This document shows positions 33,827 through 41,125 of a DNA stretch of 64,000 bases, one piece after another. The notes beneath the pieces are model-generated. The model made no database searches, was not told where the DNA came from, and was given only the letters and a program-made list of their open reading frames with translations. The translations under genes were made by a program, and so were the position numbers. The DNA is from Pantoea nemavictus (GTDB taxonomy: Bacteria; Pseudomonadota; Gammaproteobacteria; Enterobacterales; Enterobacteriaceae), in contig NZ_JBBGZW010000001.1 of assembly GCF_037479095.1 (NCBI RefSeq), positions 4,154,001 to 4,218,000 on the forward strand. The letters run 5' to 3'. Position 1 is the stretch's first letter; the number at the start of each line of letters is the position of its first letter.

Positions 33827-34765
33827 ATGCCGTTAACGCTATCACTGAATACCAACCCGCTGGTGAACCGCTTTGCCGATCCGCAGGATTTGATCGCTAC
33901 CGTGGCGCAGCAGATTCGCATCCGTGATCTGCAGCTCACGCATGAGTTCATCAATCCCGGCTGGCCTGCCGCCACCATCACCCGCATGACACGGCGTATG
34001 CAGCAGGCGCTACGCGCTACTGGCGTGCGCGTGACCTCGGGAATGACCGGGCCGTATGGCCGGCTTAACCATTTTGGCCACCCTGATGTTGAAGTGCGCC
34101 GCTATTACGTCAACTGGTTCAAAACCTTCGCCGATATCACCGCCGAACTGGGCGGTGACGCGGTGGGGTCGCAGTTTGCCATCTTTACCCAGCAGGATTT
34201 TAACCATGTTGCACGCCGCGAAGCGCTGATTGATATCGCCATTGAGTGCTGGGCTGAGGTGGCTGAGCATGCCAAAGCCGCCGGTTTGAAATATCTGTTC
34301 TGGGAGCCAATGAGTATTGGACGCGAGTTTGGTGAAACCATTCCGGCCTGTTTAGCGCTGCAACAGCGCCTGAGCGCGCACGCTTTCGCGCTGCCAATGT
34401 GGATGATGGCGGACATCGATCACGGTGATGTGACCTCCGCCGACCCGCGCGACTTCGATCCCTACGCATGGGCGGAAGCGGTGCCGCGTTACTCGCCGAT
34501 CATTCACATTAAGCAGAGCATGCTGGATAAAGGCGGACACAGACCTTTTACATTGCAGTACAATGCCGGCGGCCGCATTCAACCGCAGCCGCTGTTGGAC
34601 GCGCTGGCGCGCGGCGGCGCGCAGGATAATGAAATCTGTCTTGAATTGAGCTTCAAAGAGCGCGAGCCGACGGACAGCAAGGTGGTGGCAGAGATTGCCG
34701 AGAGCGTCGCCTTCTGGGCGGAGCATATTGATACCGGGGTGCAGGATCTGCATTTAGCGGAGTGA
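33827..34765 (+). CDS. eryC: Tetrulose-phosphate isomerase/epimerase, EryC-like TIM barrel
   Basis: 312 residues of the xylose isomerase-like TIM-barrel family (AP_endonuc_2 fold). Recognisable strand ends include LQLTHEFINPGW, RVTSGMTGPYGRLNHFGHPD, LKYLFWEPMSIGREFG, MWMMADIDHGDV, SPIIHIKQSM and EICLELSFKEREP, carrying Glu, Asp and His residues placed for metal and substrate binding. The SIGREFGET segment is typical of EryC. In Brucella EryC converts the EryB product between tetrulose-4-phosphate isomers. Follows eryB by ten bases. After it lies a 102-bp palindromic repeat before the regulator gene. Confidence 0.75.
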   Translation: MPLTLSLNTNPLVNRFADPQDLIATVAQQIRIRDLQLTHEFINPGWPAATITRMTRRMQQALRATGVRVTSGMTGPYGRLNHFGHPDVEVRRYYVNWFKTFADITAELGGDAVGSQFAIFTQQDFNHVARREALIDIAIECWAEVAEHAKAAGLKYLFWEPMSIGREFGETIPACLALQQRLSAHAFALPMWMMADIDHGDVTSADPRDFDPYAWAEAVPRYSPIIHIKQSMLDKGGHRPFTLQYNAGGRIQPQPLLDALARGGAQDNEICLELSFKEREPTDSKVVAEIAESVAFWAEHIDTGVQDLHLAE

Positions 34766-34794
34766 TGGGATGTGCGCACTGATGTGCGCGCTGT

Positions 34795-34896
34795 CCCTCA
34801 TCCCAACCTTCTCCCGCCAGCGGGAGAAGGAGCCAATCGAGCAGGCCGCAGCAGACAGTTCCCTCTCCCGCGGCGGGAGAGGGTTAGGGTGAGGGG
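34795..34896. repeat. 102-bp compound palindromic repeat between eryC-like and eryD-like genes
   Basis: Outer arms CCCTCATCCCAACC and GGTTAGGGTGAGGGG are near complements. Inside are two perfect hairpins: CCTTCTCCCG/CGGGAGAAGG (34807-34830) and CCCTCTCCCG/CGGGAGAGGG (34861-34883). This is the common CCCTCACCCTAACC-type interspersed element of gammaproteobacteria, acting as mRNA stabiliser or attenuator inside the operon. The apparent open frame through it is not coding. Confidence 0.8.
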
Positions 34897-34936
34897 AAAA
34901 CGCACATCACCCAACCATAACCAACCACAGGCACAC

Positions 34937-35893
34937 ATGATGAAAACGGCTTCAACCTCGACTGAACGCGACGAATCTCTGGCCCTGCGTGCCGCCTGGC
35001 TGCACTACGTCGGCGGTTTGACGCAGGCTGAGGTGGCGAAACGGCTCGGCCTGCCGTCGGTGAAAACCCATCGCATGATTGCGCGCATGGTGGCAGAAGG
35101 CGCGGTAAAAGTATCGATTGATGGCGATATCGTCGCCTGCGTGGCGTTAGAAGATCGACTGCGCGCGCAGTTCGGCTTGAACTTCTGCCGCGTCGCGCCC
35201 GACCTCGGCGAGGAGGGCTTGCCGGTGCGCGCATTAGGCATGGCGGGCGCGGATTACCTGCGTAACCTGCTTACGTCATCCCCCTCCACCACCCTGGGTC
35301 TCGGACATGGCCGCACCCTTTCCGCTGCCATCCATCAGCTGCCGCGCATCGACGCACCGCATATGCGTTTTGTCTCGCTGCTCGGTTGTTTAACCCGCAA
35401 CTACGCACTGAATCCGCATGATGTAATGCATCGCATCGCCGAGAAAACCGGTGCGCAGGCCTACATGATGCCGGTCCCTTTTTTCGCCAATACGCAGGAA
35501 GATCGTGACGTTTTGCTGGCGCAGCGCGGCGTAAGTGAAGTGTTTGCCATGGCGGCGCAGAGTGAAGTCAAACTGGTTGGCATCGGGACGGTGGAACCTG
35601 CCGCTCAGCTGGTGGAAGCCGGTATGATTGATGAAGCCGAGATCAATGACATCTCCTCTTCCGGCGCGGTGGGTGAATTACTGGGGCATTTCTTTGATGC
35701 TAAAGGACAGATGATCCACAACAGCCTGACGGCGCGCACCCTATCGGTGGAGCTGGATCTGGCACATCGCGCTGAGATTGTTGCGCTAGCCGGCGGTGCC
35801 AGCAAATTCGCAGCGATTCGCGCGGTGCTGGCCAGCGGATTGGTTACCGGTTTGATTACTGATGAAATGACGGCGCAGGCGCTGGTTCCGTAA
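34937..35893 (+). CDS. eryD: SorC/DeoR-type regulator of polyol genes, EryD-like
   Basis: 318 residues from ATG 34937 (a second ATG follows at 34940); the open frame upstream runs through the palindromic repeat and is discounted. N-terminal HTH: AAWLHYVGGLTQAEVAKRLGLPSVKTHRMIARMVAEG (about 19-56). The sugar-binding domain of the SorC family follows: LGLGHGRTLSAAIHQLP, FVSLLGCLTRN, PVPFFANTQEDRDVLL, LVGIGTVEPAAQLV and a C-terminal VLASGLVTGLITDEMTAQAL. Brucella EryD (316 residues) represses eryABCD and is relieved by erythritol. Position as fourth gene matches. It probably also controls the divergent importer operon. Confidence 0.8.
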   Translation: MMKTASTSTERDESLALRAAWLHYVGGLTQAEVAKRLGLPSVKTHRMIARMVAEGAVKVSIDGDIVACVALEDRLRAQFGLNFCRVAPDLGEEGLPVRALGMAGADYLRNLLTSSPSTTLGLGHGRTLSAAIHQLPRIDAPHMRFVSLLGCLTRNYALNPHDVMHRIAEKTGAQAYMMPVPFFANTQEDRDVLLAQRGVSEVFAMAAQSEVKLVGIGTVEPAAQLVEAGMIDEAEINDISSSGAVGELLGHFFDAKGQMIHNSLTARTLSVELDLAHRAEIVALAGGASKFAAIRAVLASGLVTGLITDEMTAQALVP

Positions 35894-35911
35894 TTTTAAC
35901 CTCAATGTTTG

Positions 35912-35948
35912 CTGTACAGTACATATAAGGCCTATACGTACTGTACAG
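35912..35948. promoter_or_regulatory. Distal operator-like palindrome upstream of hipBA
   Basis: CTGTACAGTACATATA (35912-35927), spacer AGGCC, TATACGTACTGTACAG (35933-35948): 16-base arms with a single mismatch. It lies about 115 bases upstream of the antitoxin start and matches the layout of a second site at 36018-36052. Confidence 0.65.
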
Positions 35949-36017
35949 AGAACAACACCTATTAATATGATCTTTCTCAAGATGGATTAGAATCTCTCAT
36001 CCGATTATAATGTTCTA

Positions 36018-36052
36018 TATGTAGTACATATAATGGCTATTTGTATTATGTA
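36018..36052. promoter_or_regulatory. Proximal operator-like palindrome upstream of hipBA
   Basis: Left arm TATGTAGTACATATA, spacer ATGGC, right arm TATTTGTATTATGTA; 11 of 15 positions pair. It is a degenerate copy of the palindrome at 35912-35948 with the same 5-base spacer, and ends 11 bases before the antitoxin ATG, so repressor bound here would block initiation. Confidence 0.55.
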
Positions 36053-36063
36053 TGGAGCAAATC

Positions 36064-36411
36064 ATGACTTTTGTCGGATCCCCCCCCTCTCGATATGCTC
36101 AGGAAGCCATTGCGTTATTGGCTTCTCTGATTCGTGCTGAACGTATTGAAAAACAGATCCCTGCCGCAGAATTGGCAGAAAGAGCCGGAATTTCTCGGGG
36201 AACGTTATATCGCGTTGAGCAAGGCGATGTTAAATGCCAGATAGGCACCTATTTTGAGATTGCGGCCATTTTGGGTATTCCTCTTTTTGATACAGAGGTG
36301 AGTTTGCCATCATTGGTCAGTCATCGTAATCGTGTGGAGGAGAAGCTAAAGCTATTACCAAAACACACCAGTAAAACAAAGAGCACCAGGAAGGTGAAAG
36401 ATGACTTCTGA
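36064..36411 (+). CDS. HipB-like XRE-family antitoxin
   Basis: 115 residues from ATG 36064; ggag lies six bases ahead, so the in-frame ATG at 36052 is rejected. XRE helix-turn-helix at about 25-65: IRAERIEKQIPAAELAERAGISRGTLYRVEQGD, followed by EIAAILGIPLFD. The C-terminus is basic and disordered-looking (KLLPKHTSKTKSTRKVKDD), as in HipB-type antitoxins, where the tail contacts the kinase. It overlaps the HipA-like gene by 11 bases. Autoregulation through the two upstream palindromes is likely. Confidence 0.85.
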   Translation: MTFVGSPPSRYAQEAIALLASLIRAERIEKQIPAAELAERAGISRGTLYRVEQGDVKCQIGTYFEIAAILGIPLFDTEVSLPSLVSHRNRVEEKLKLLPKHTSKTKSTRKVKDDF

Positions 36412-37648
36412 ACAGCATTTTAGAGAAGCTTACGTATGGATATGGTTGCCGGGTGAGACTCATCCGGTGGTAGCGGGAAGACTAGAAACTGAGGGAGATA
36501 CTCTACTTTTCAACTATGGTCGCAGTTACCTGCAACGAGAAAATCGTATTCCGCTTAATCCGAACGAACTTCCTTTGCGTACGGGGATTATTCCTCCTTT
36601 GAATGGTCTGAAAATTGCGGGTTGTATTCGAGATAGCGCACCTGACGCTTGGGGCCGTCGTGTCATCATCAACCGTCGCATGGGACGAAAAGGTGCCAAT
36701 GTTGATACCGGAATGCTTGATGAGCTGACCTACCTGATGGAGTCCGGTTCAGATCGCATCGGTGCTTTGGATTTCCAGCATTCCGCAACGGACTATATTC
36801 CAAGAGCCGCTGAAAATGTGAGCCTTCCTGAATTACTTGAGTCAGCTGATCGGGTTGAAAAAGGTGTGCCGTTGACACCAGAACTGGATCAAGCGTTGTT
36901 TCATGGCACGTCGATTGGCGGCGCACGCCCTAAAGCGTTAATCGAAGCTGATGGAAAAAAATATATCGCTAAATTTTCAGCCAGTGCCGATATATGGAAT
37001 GTGGTAAAAGGCGAATTTCTTGCAATGCGGCTTGCATATTTCGCAGGCTTAAATGTCGCGCCGGTGAAACTTGTTAAGGCTAGCGGGCGCGATGTGATCA
37101 TGATTGAGCGCTTTGACCGTGAGTACCTGTCCGATGGATGGACACGCAAAGTTATGCTCTCCGCTCTGACTTTGTTTGAACTCGACGATATGCTCGCGCG
37201 TTATGCCAGTTATGAGACGTTAGCTGAAATAATTCGTCAGCGCTTCGCATCACCCAATGAGACATTGTTAGAACTGTATAAGCGGCTCTGCTTCAATATT
37301 CTCTGCGGCAACACCGATGATCATGCGCGAAATCACGCTGCGTTTTGGGATGGTAACTCCTTTAGTCTGACGCCAGCTTATGATATTTGCCCGCAGGGCC
37401 GAGCAGGTAATGAAGCTTCGCAGGCGATGCTCATCAGCGGCAATAATAATTTAAGCCGCATGACCAGTTGTCTGAGCGCGGCCCATCATTTTGCGTTGAG
37501 TCGCACTGATGCGCATGAGCAATTCATGATGATGAAAACGTCGATCGAAAGCCACTGGCGCACCGTATGTGACGAAGCGGAACTGAACCAGGTTGACCGC
37601 GCAAGTCTATGGGGCAGGCAATTTATCAATCCGTTTTCACTTGAATGA
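36401..37648 (+). CDS. HipA-family serine/threonine kinase toxin
   Basis: 415 residues. Residues about 10-100 are the HipA N-terminal domain (AYVWIWLPGETHPVVAGRLE). The kinase core has the P-loop TSIGGARPKALI (Ser matching the autophosphorylated P-loop Ser of E. coli HipA), Lys in KYIAKFSASAD, VIMIERFDRE, the catalytic loop GNTDDHARNHAAF and the metal-binding LTPAYDICP. All key residues are intact. HipA proteins phosphorylate aminoacyl-tRNA synthetases such as GltX and halt translation, causing persistence, until HipB sequesters them. Composition is more AT-rich than the flanking sugar genes, consistent with an inserted module. Confidence 0.87.
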   Translation: MTSEQHFREAYVWIWLPGETHPVVAGRLETEGDTLLFNYGRSYLQRENRIPLNPNELPLRTGIIPPLNGLKIAGCIRDSAPDAWGRRVIINRRMGRKGANVDTGMLDELTYLMESGSDRIGALDFQHSATDYIPRAAENVSLPELLESADRVEKGVPLTPELDQALFHGTSIGGARPKALIEADGKKYIAKFSASADIWNVVKGEFLAMRLAYFAGLNVAPVKLVKASGRDVIMIERFDREYLSDGWTRKVMLSALTLFELDDMLARYASYETLAEIIRQRFASPNETLLELYKRLCFNILCGNTDDHARNHAAFWDGNSFSLTPAYDICPQGRAGNEASQAMLISGNNNLSRMTSCLSAAHHFALSRTDAHEQFMMMKTSIESHWRTVCDEAELNQVDRASLWGRQFINPFSLE

Positions 37649-37672
37649 CACACGAAATGATGGGGTCGTCAG

Positions 37673-38413
37673 TTAAACCAAATTAAGCGCCACACCCTGC
37701 GCGCGCAGCGCCTTTTGATAGGCGGCATCCAGTTCGGTATCGGTGATAAGCGTGTTAAACGGCTGCGTCGGGGCCAGCGCAAACGGGTGGATTTGACCAA
37801 ATTTCGATGAATCAGTCAGCGCGATGGTGTGCGTCGGCTTTTCCATAATGGCATTCACCACGTCACAGCGCAGCATGTCGCGACCGGTAAAGCCGGTGAC
37901 ACTATCCCAGCCATCAATGCCGATAAACGCCTTGTGGAAATTCAGATGTTGAATACATAAACGCGTCAGCGGCCCCACCACCGATTCGCTGCTTTTTTGA
38001 AAAAGACCGCCGAGGATAATCACATCGCCGCCCTTTTCACGCAGCAATCCGGCGATGTAGTGGCTCACGGTGATGATGGTGATATCGCTGCGATCGCTCA
38101 GTTCGCGTGCCAGCAACGCATTGGTGCTGCCGCCTTCAATGAACACCGTTTCACCGCTGTTCACCAACGACGCAGCGTGCCCTGCCAGACGCTTCTTCAC
38201 CGCAAAGCGGGTCTGCATGCGCGCGCCCACATCATCGCTTTCTGCCGCCACGGCAGACCCGTGCACGCGGCGCAGAAAGCCGCCTTTCTCCAATAGATTG
38301 AGGTCCTGACGCACGGTCACTTCCGAAACGCCGGTGGTTTGCGCCAGCTCATTGACACTGACGCTGCCGCGTTCACTAACCAACTGGATAATTTGCTGAT
38401 GACGTGCGTTCAT
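37673..38413 (-). CDS. yciT: DeoR-family transcriptional regulator YciT
   Basis: 246 residues. HTH: RHQQIIQLVSERGSVSVNELAQTTGVSEVTVRQDLNLLEKGGFLRR, written here in parts as RHQQIIQLVSERG and TTGVSEVTVRQDLNLLEK. The C-terminal DeoR sensor domain has FIEGGSTNALLAREL, TVSHYIAGLL, ILGGLFQKSSESVVGPLT, KAFIGIDGWDSVTGFTGRDM and LTDSSKFGQIHPF, matching E. coli YciT in motif order and length (249). YciT is a global DeoR-type regulator linked to osmolarity. It is convergent with the HipA-like gene, and ybiU lies upstream on the same strand. It may not be functionally tied to the sugar operons around it. Confidence 0.85.
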   Translation of the reverse strand: MNARHQQIIQLVSERGSVSVNELAQTTGVSEVTVRQDLNLLEKGGFLRRVHGSAVAAESDDVGARMQTRFAVKKRLAGHAASLVNSGETVFIEGGSTNALLARELSDRSDITIITVSHYIAGLLREKGGDVIILGGLFQKSSESVVGPLTRLCIQHLNFHKAFIGIDGWDSVTGFTGRDMLRCDVVNAIMEKPTHTIALTDSSKFGQIHPFALAPTQPFNTLITDTELDAAYQKALRAQGVALNLV

Positions 38414-38455
38414 AACACCCGCTACTGAAAGATTTTTGCCAAGCTTACCAGAAAT

Positions 38456-39718
38456 TTAGCGCAATCCCAGACTGCGGCGCCCATTGGCATTCAGTGCATT
38501 GAGCGTGAAACGATCGCGCCACTGGGTTTCATAATCCTCCTGCGGAAAATCACCTGGCGAAGCCCCGCTGGCCAGCGCCTGTGCCACTTTGCTGGCGTAG
38601 GCGGCGTTTTTCTCACACAGCGGCGCAGCGGGAATGTACATCACATTGCCCCAGCCTTGCTGATCGTCAACCGGCGCCACCGAATGGATCACGTCACAAT
38701 GCCACCACACCGAATCGCCGGCTTGCAGCGCGGGAATCGAGCATAACCCCTCAATCAACTCAGGATGCCACTGCGCGGAAACCGGCAACACTTTACCCGG
38801 CGCAACGCCGCACAGCTCATCCTCCGGCACATCCTTCAGCAGCGGACGCAGCAGCAAATAGGCCATCGCTTCTGGCACCGGCACCACATGCAACAGGCCC
38901 TGCCCAATCTGCATATCTGACAGCGCGGTCCAGCCCTGGAAGGTGCGGAATGCCGAGCATTTGGTGGTGGTGCCAGATTGGTATTCATTCACTTCGGTGC
39001 GGTGTGCGGCATCCCATGGATCGTATTGATCAAACTGGTGGGTGAAGATTTTGCTGAACACCTGCTGATAAGCCGGCAGCAGCCAACGCTCCAGCGCGCC
39101 GGAATCGGTATGTGCGCCGAGCCCCTTCGAGGTGGTGCCAGGCAAACGGCGGCGAATGCGATCGGGATAGATAATGCTGACGTCTGGCTCGAACCAGCGT
39201 GTACCGCGCGACTCAAACTTCCACAGGCGATTGAGAAAGGATTGTGTCTGCGCCATGGCGTCACTTTGGCGCGCTGACATTTGTGCCTCGCTCCAGTAAA
39301 TCGGATAGATTTCCGGGCGTGAAGCCTCAAGATTACCGAAGAAGTTATCACCTGGGCCTTTATAGACGTTGTCGAAATCGTTGTCATCGAGGTACTTGAG
39401 CATCGATTCATCCCACGCCAATGCCTGATCGCGGCTGAAGGTCTGTTTGACCACTACACAACCGCGCCGACGAATATGATCCTTCACCTCTTCGCTGATA
39501 CGCCCGGCAGCGATATCTTCCTGGCTAATCTGCGGCCAGGCTGAACCGTATTGCGCTTCTTCTGCACGCGCTGCCGCTATTTCGCTGACGATTTTCGCTC
39601 TGACTTGTTCAAACAGCCCTTCTACATCGCCGATCTGCTCTCTGAGCACTTTTTTCATCAGGCGAACGTTTTGTTTGAAATCATCAGGTTGTTGCAATGA
39701 AGTGAACGTTGTATTCAT
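38456..39718 (-). CDS. ybiU: DUF1479 family protein YbiU (putative 2-oxoglutarate/Fe(II) oxygenase fold)
   Basis: 420 residues, as in E. coli YbiU (421). Signature stretches: HIRRRGCVVVKQTFSRDQALAWDES, GPGDNFFGNLEASRPEIYPIYWS, STKGLGAHTDSGALERWLLP as GLGAHTDSGALERWL, and DSVWWHCDVIHSVAPV near the C-terminus. The HTD and a later His in HCDVIHSV are arranged like the iron-binding His-x-Asp...His triad of 2-oxoglutarate-dependent oxygenases. The natural substrate is unknown. Transcribed leftward, with a 367-base regulatory gap separating it from the second importer operon. Similar genes occur near sugar catabolic loci in fungi and bacteria. Confidence 0.85.
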   Translation of the reverse strand: MNTTFTSLQQPDDFKQNVRLMKKVLREQIGDVEGLFEQVRAKIVSEIAAARAEEAQYGSAWPQISQEDIAAGRISEEVKDHIRRRGCVVVKQTFSRDQALAWDESMLKYLDDNDFDNVYKGPGDNFFGNLEASRPEIYPIYWSEAQMSARQSDAMAQTQSFLNRLWKFESRGTRWFEPDVSIIYPDRIRRRLPGTTSKGLGAHTDSGALERWLLPAYQQVFSKIFTHQFDQYDPWDAAHRTEVNEYQSGTTTKCSAFRTFQGWTALSDMQIGQGLLHVVPVPEAMAYLLLRPLLKDVPEDELCGVAPGKVLPVSAQWHPELIEGLCSIPALQAGDSVWWHCDVIHSVAPVDDQQGWGNVMYIPAAPLCEKNAAYASKVAQALASGASPGDFPQEDYETQWRDRFTLNALNANGRRSLGLR

Positions 39719-40085
39719 TTGCTGCTCCGATTTGTTGGCTTAACTGCTTCATTCGAAACTTAATTAAGCTTCATTCATAACAAATGAGCAGCACTTAACA
39801 ATCACGCAACCTCAAAATATCGATGACGGTCACATTAAAAAGATTGAATGGGTTTCATATGAAAGTTTTGGTTTAAGCCGGGAGCAATGGGCGATTAGTG
39901 AACGCAATCACAACTACGAAACAATTCATTAACCATAAATTGATCTTTCCCGTGCCAGCTTTTATACCTTGTGAAAATTATTTAACGCGTTAGAAATAAT
40001 TTTCAAGTTCGCCCCGGCTCGTTTTTCCGCGTTTTGTTGTCACGGCTGAGCCATACACATTCAGCGTCAGTTCCGGGGAAAAAAC
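39719..40085. promoter_or_regulatory. Divergent control region between ybiU and the second importer operon
   Basis: 367 bases, AT-rich, no gene. It contains the small palindrome TTTCATATGAAA (39853-39864) and the long inverted repeat at 39972-40005. Promoters for both directions are expected here. No convincing full CRP site was found, though GTGAAAAT near 39971 is a half site. Confidence 0.5.
39972..40005. promoter_or_regulatory. 12-bp perfect inverted repeat upstream of the second importer operon
   Basis: TGAAAATTATTT (39972-39983) and AAATAATTTTCA (39994-40005) are exact complements around AACGCGTTAG. It ends 80 bases before the binding-protein ATG. The layout fits a repressor operator; the SorC-type regulator encoded at 43640 is the natural candidate to bind it. 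Confidence 0.55.
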
Positions 40086-41114
40086 ATGAAAAAAATCACC
40101 GCACTTCTCGCCAGTTTATGCTTAGCGAGCAGTTTAACCAACACCGTAAGCGCCGCCGATGACGCGCCTCAATTTCGCTGTAAGCCCGGCGAAACCTACT
40201 ACATGAACGTGATGGTAACCGGTGTTGAATACTGGTTCCCGGTGTATGAAATGTTTAAACAGGCTGCGCATCAGCTCGGTTGTAAAACCGTTTACGGTGG
40301 AACGCCGGCTTATGACGTTAACCAACAGCTCTCCAGCTTTGAGCAGATCCTGGCGCAAAAACCCGCCGGCATCTTTCTGCATCCAATGAATCCCGATCCC
40401 TTTATTGAGCCGATTAATCGTGCCGCCGAAATGGGTATTCCGGTCGTTACCTTCGCCGCCGATTCGCCTAACAGCAAACGCGTGGCTTATATCACCTCAG
40501 ACAACTTCCGCGAAGGGAAAGCTGCCGCTGATGAACTCGGCAAGGCGATGGGCAAAGGCGCCGAGTTTGCGGTGCTGGAAAACCCGGGTCAGGATAATCA
40601 CGATCGCCGCGTTAGCGCCTTTATCAATGAAATGAAAACCGCCTTCCCGGATAGCAAACTGGTCGCGCGCGCCGCCACCAATCAGGATCCTTCTAAGGCC
40701 TATAACGCCGTACTCTCGATGCTGCAGGCCAATCCCAACCTGAAGGGTATCTTTATGCCGGAAGCCAGTTCGGCGATTGGTGCCGCTCAGGCGGTCGCGG
40801 AAAATGGCGGCAAAGTGAAAGTGATGACCGTTGATGTTAACGCCAAGGTGCTGGATATGATCAAAAGCGGCGAGGTGTTTGGCGCCATCAACCCGAATCA
40901 GGGCATTCAGGGTTACATGGGCTTTATGACGCTTTTCCTCGCCGCCCATCCTGAACTGATCGATCCCATGAATGATGCCAAACGCACCGGCACCAATCCC
41001 TTCGCCTTCCCGATCCTCGATAACGGCTACGCGGTGGTGACAAAAGACAATGCCGACGATTTCCGCTGGGATGCCTATCTGAAACGCCGTGGTACCAAAG
41101 GCATCAACGAGTAA
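40086..41114 (+). CDS. Sugar/polyol ABC transporter substrate-binding protein (second locus)
   Basis: 342 residues with signal peptide MKKITALLASLCLASSLTNT, cleaved near VSA|AD. Mature Peripla_BP_4 fold: GETYYMNVMVTGVEYWFPVYE, KTVYGGTPAYDVNQQLSSFEQIL, GIFLHPMNPDPF, TFAADSPNSKRVAYITSDNF, KGIFMPEASSAIGAAQAV and NPNQGIQGYMGFM. A pair of mature Cys (RCKPG near 30 and LGCKT near 62) could form a disulphide. First gene of the operon that continues with ATPase, permease, SorC regulator, GlpD-like dehydrogenase, aldolase and kinase. It binds the substrate in the periplasm; the ligand is not known. Confidence 0.88.
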   Translation: MKKITALLASLCLASSLTNTVSAADDAPQFRCKPGETYYMNVMVTGVEYWFPVYEMFKQAAHQLGCKTVYGGTPAYDVNQQLSSFEQILAQKPAGIFLHPMNPDPFIEPINRAAEMGIPVVTFAADSPNSKRVAYITSDNFREGKAAADELGKAMGKGAEFAVLENPGQDNHDRRVSAFINEMKTAFPDSKLVARAATNQDPSKAYNAVLSMLQANPNLKGIFMPEASSAIGAAQAVAENGGKVKVMTVDVNAKVLDMIKSGEVFGAINPNQGIQGYMGFMTLFLAAHPELIDPMNDAKRTGTNPFAFPILDNGYAVVTKDNADDFRWDAYLKRRGTKGINE

Positions 41115-41125
41115 AGGTGACGATC

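Noticed and set aside
34772..34936. N-terminal extension of the EryD-like regulator
   Set aside because: It translates the 102-bp double-hairpin repeat; the family N-terminus begins at 34937.
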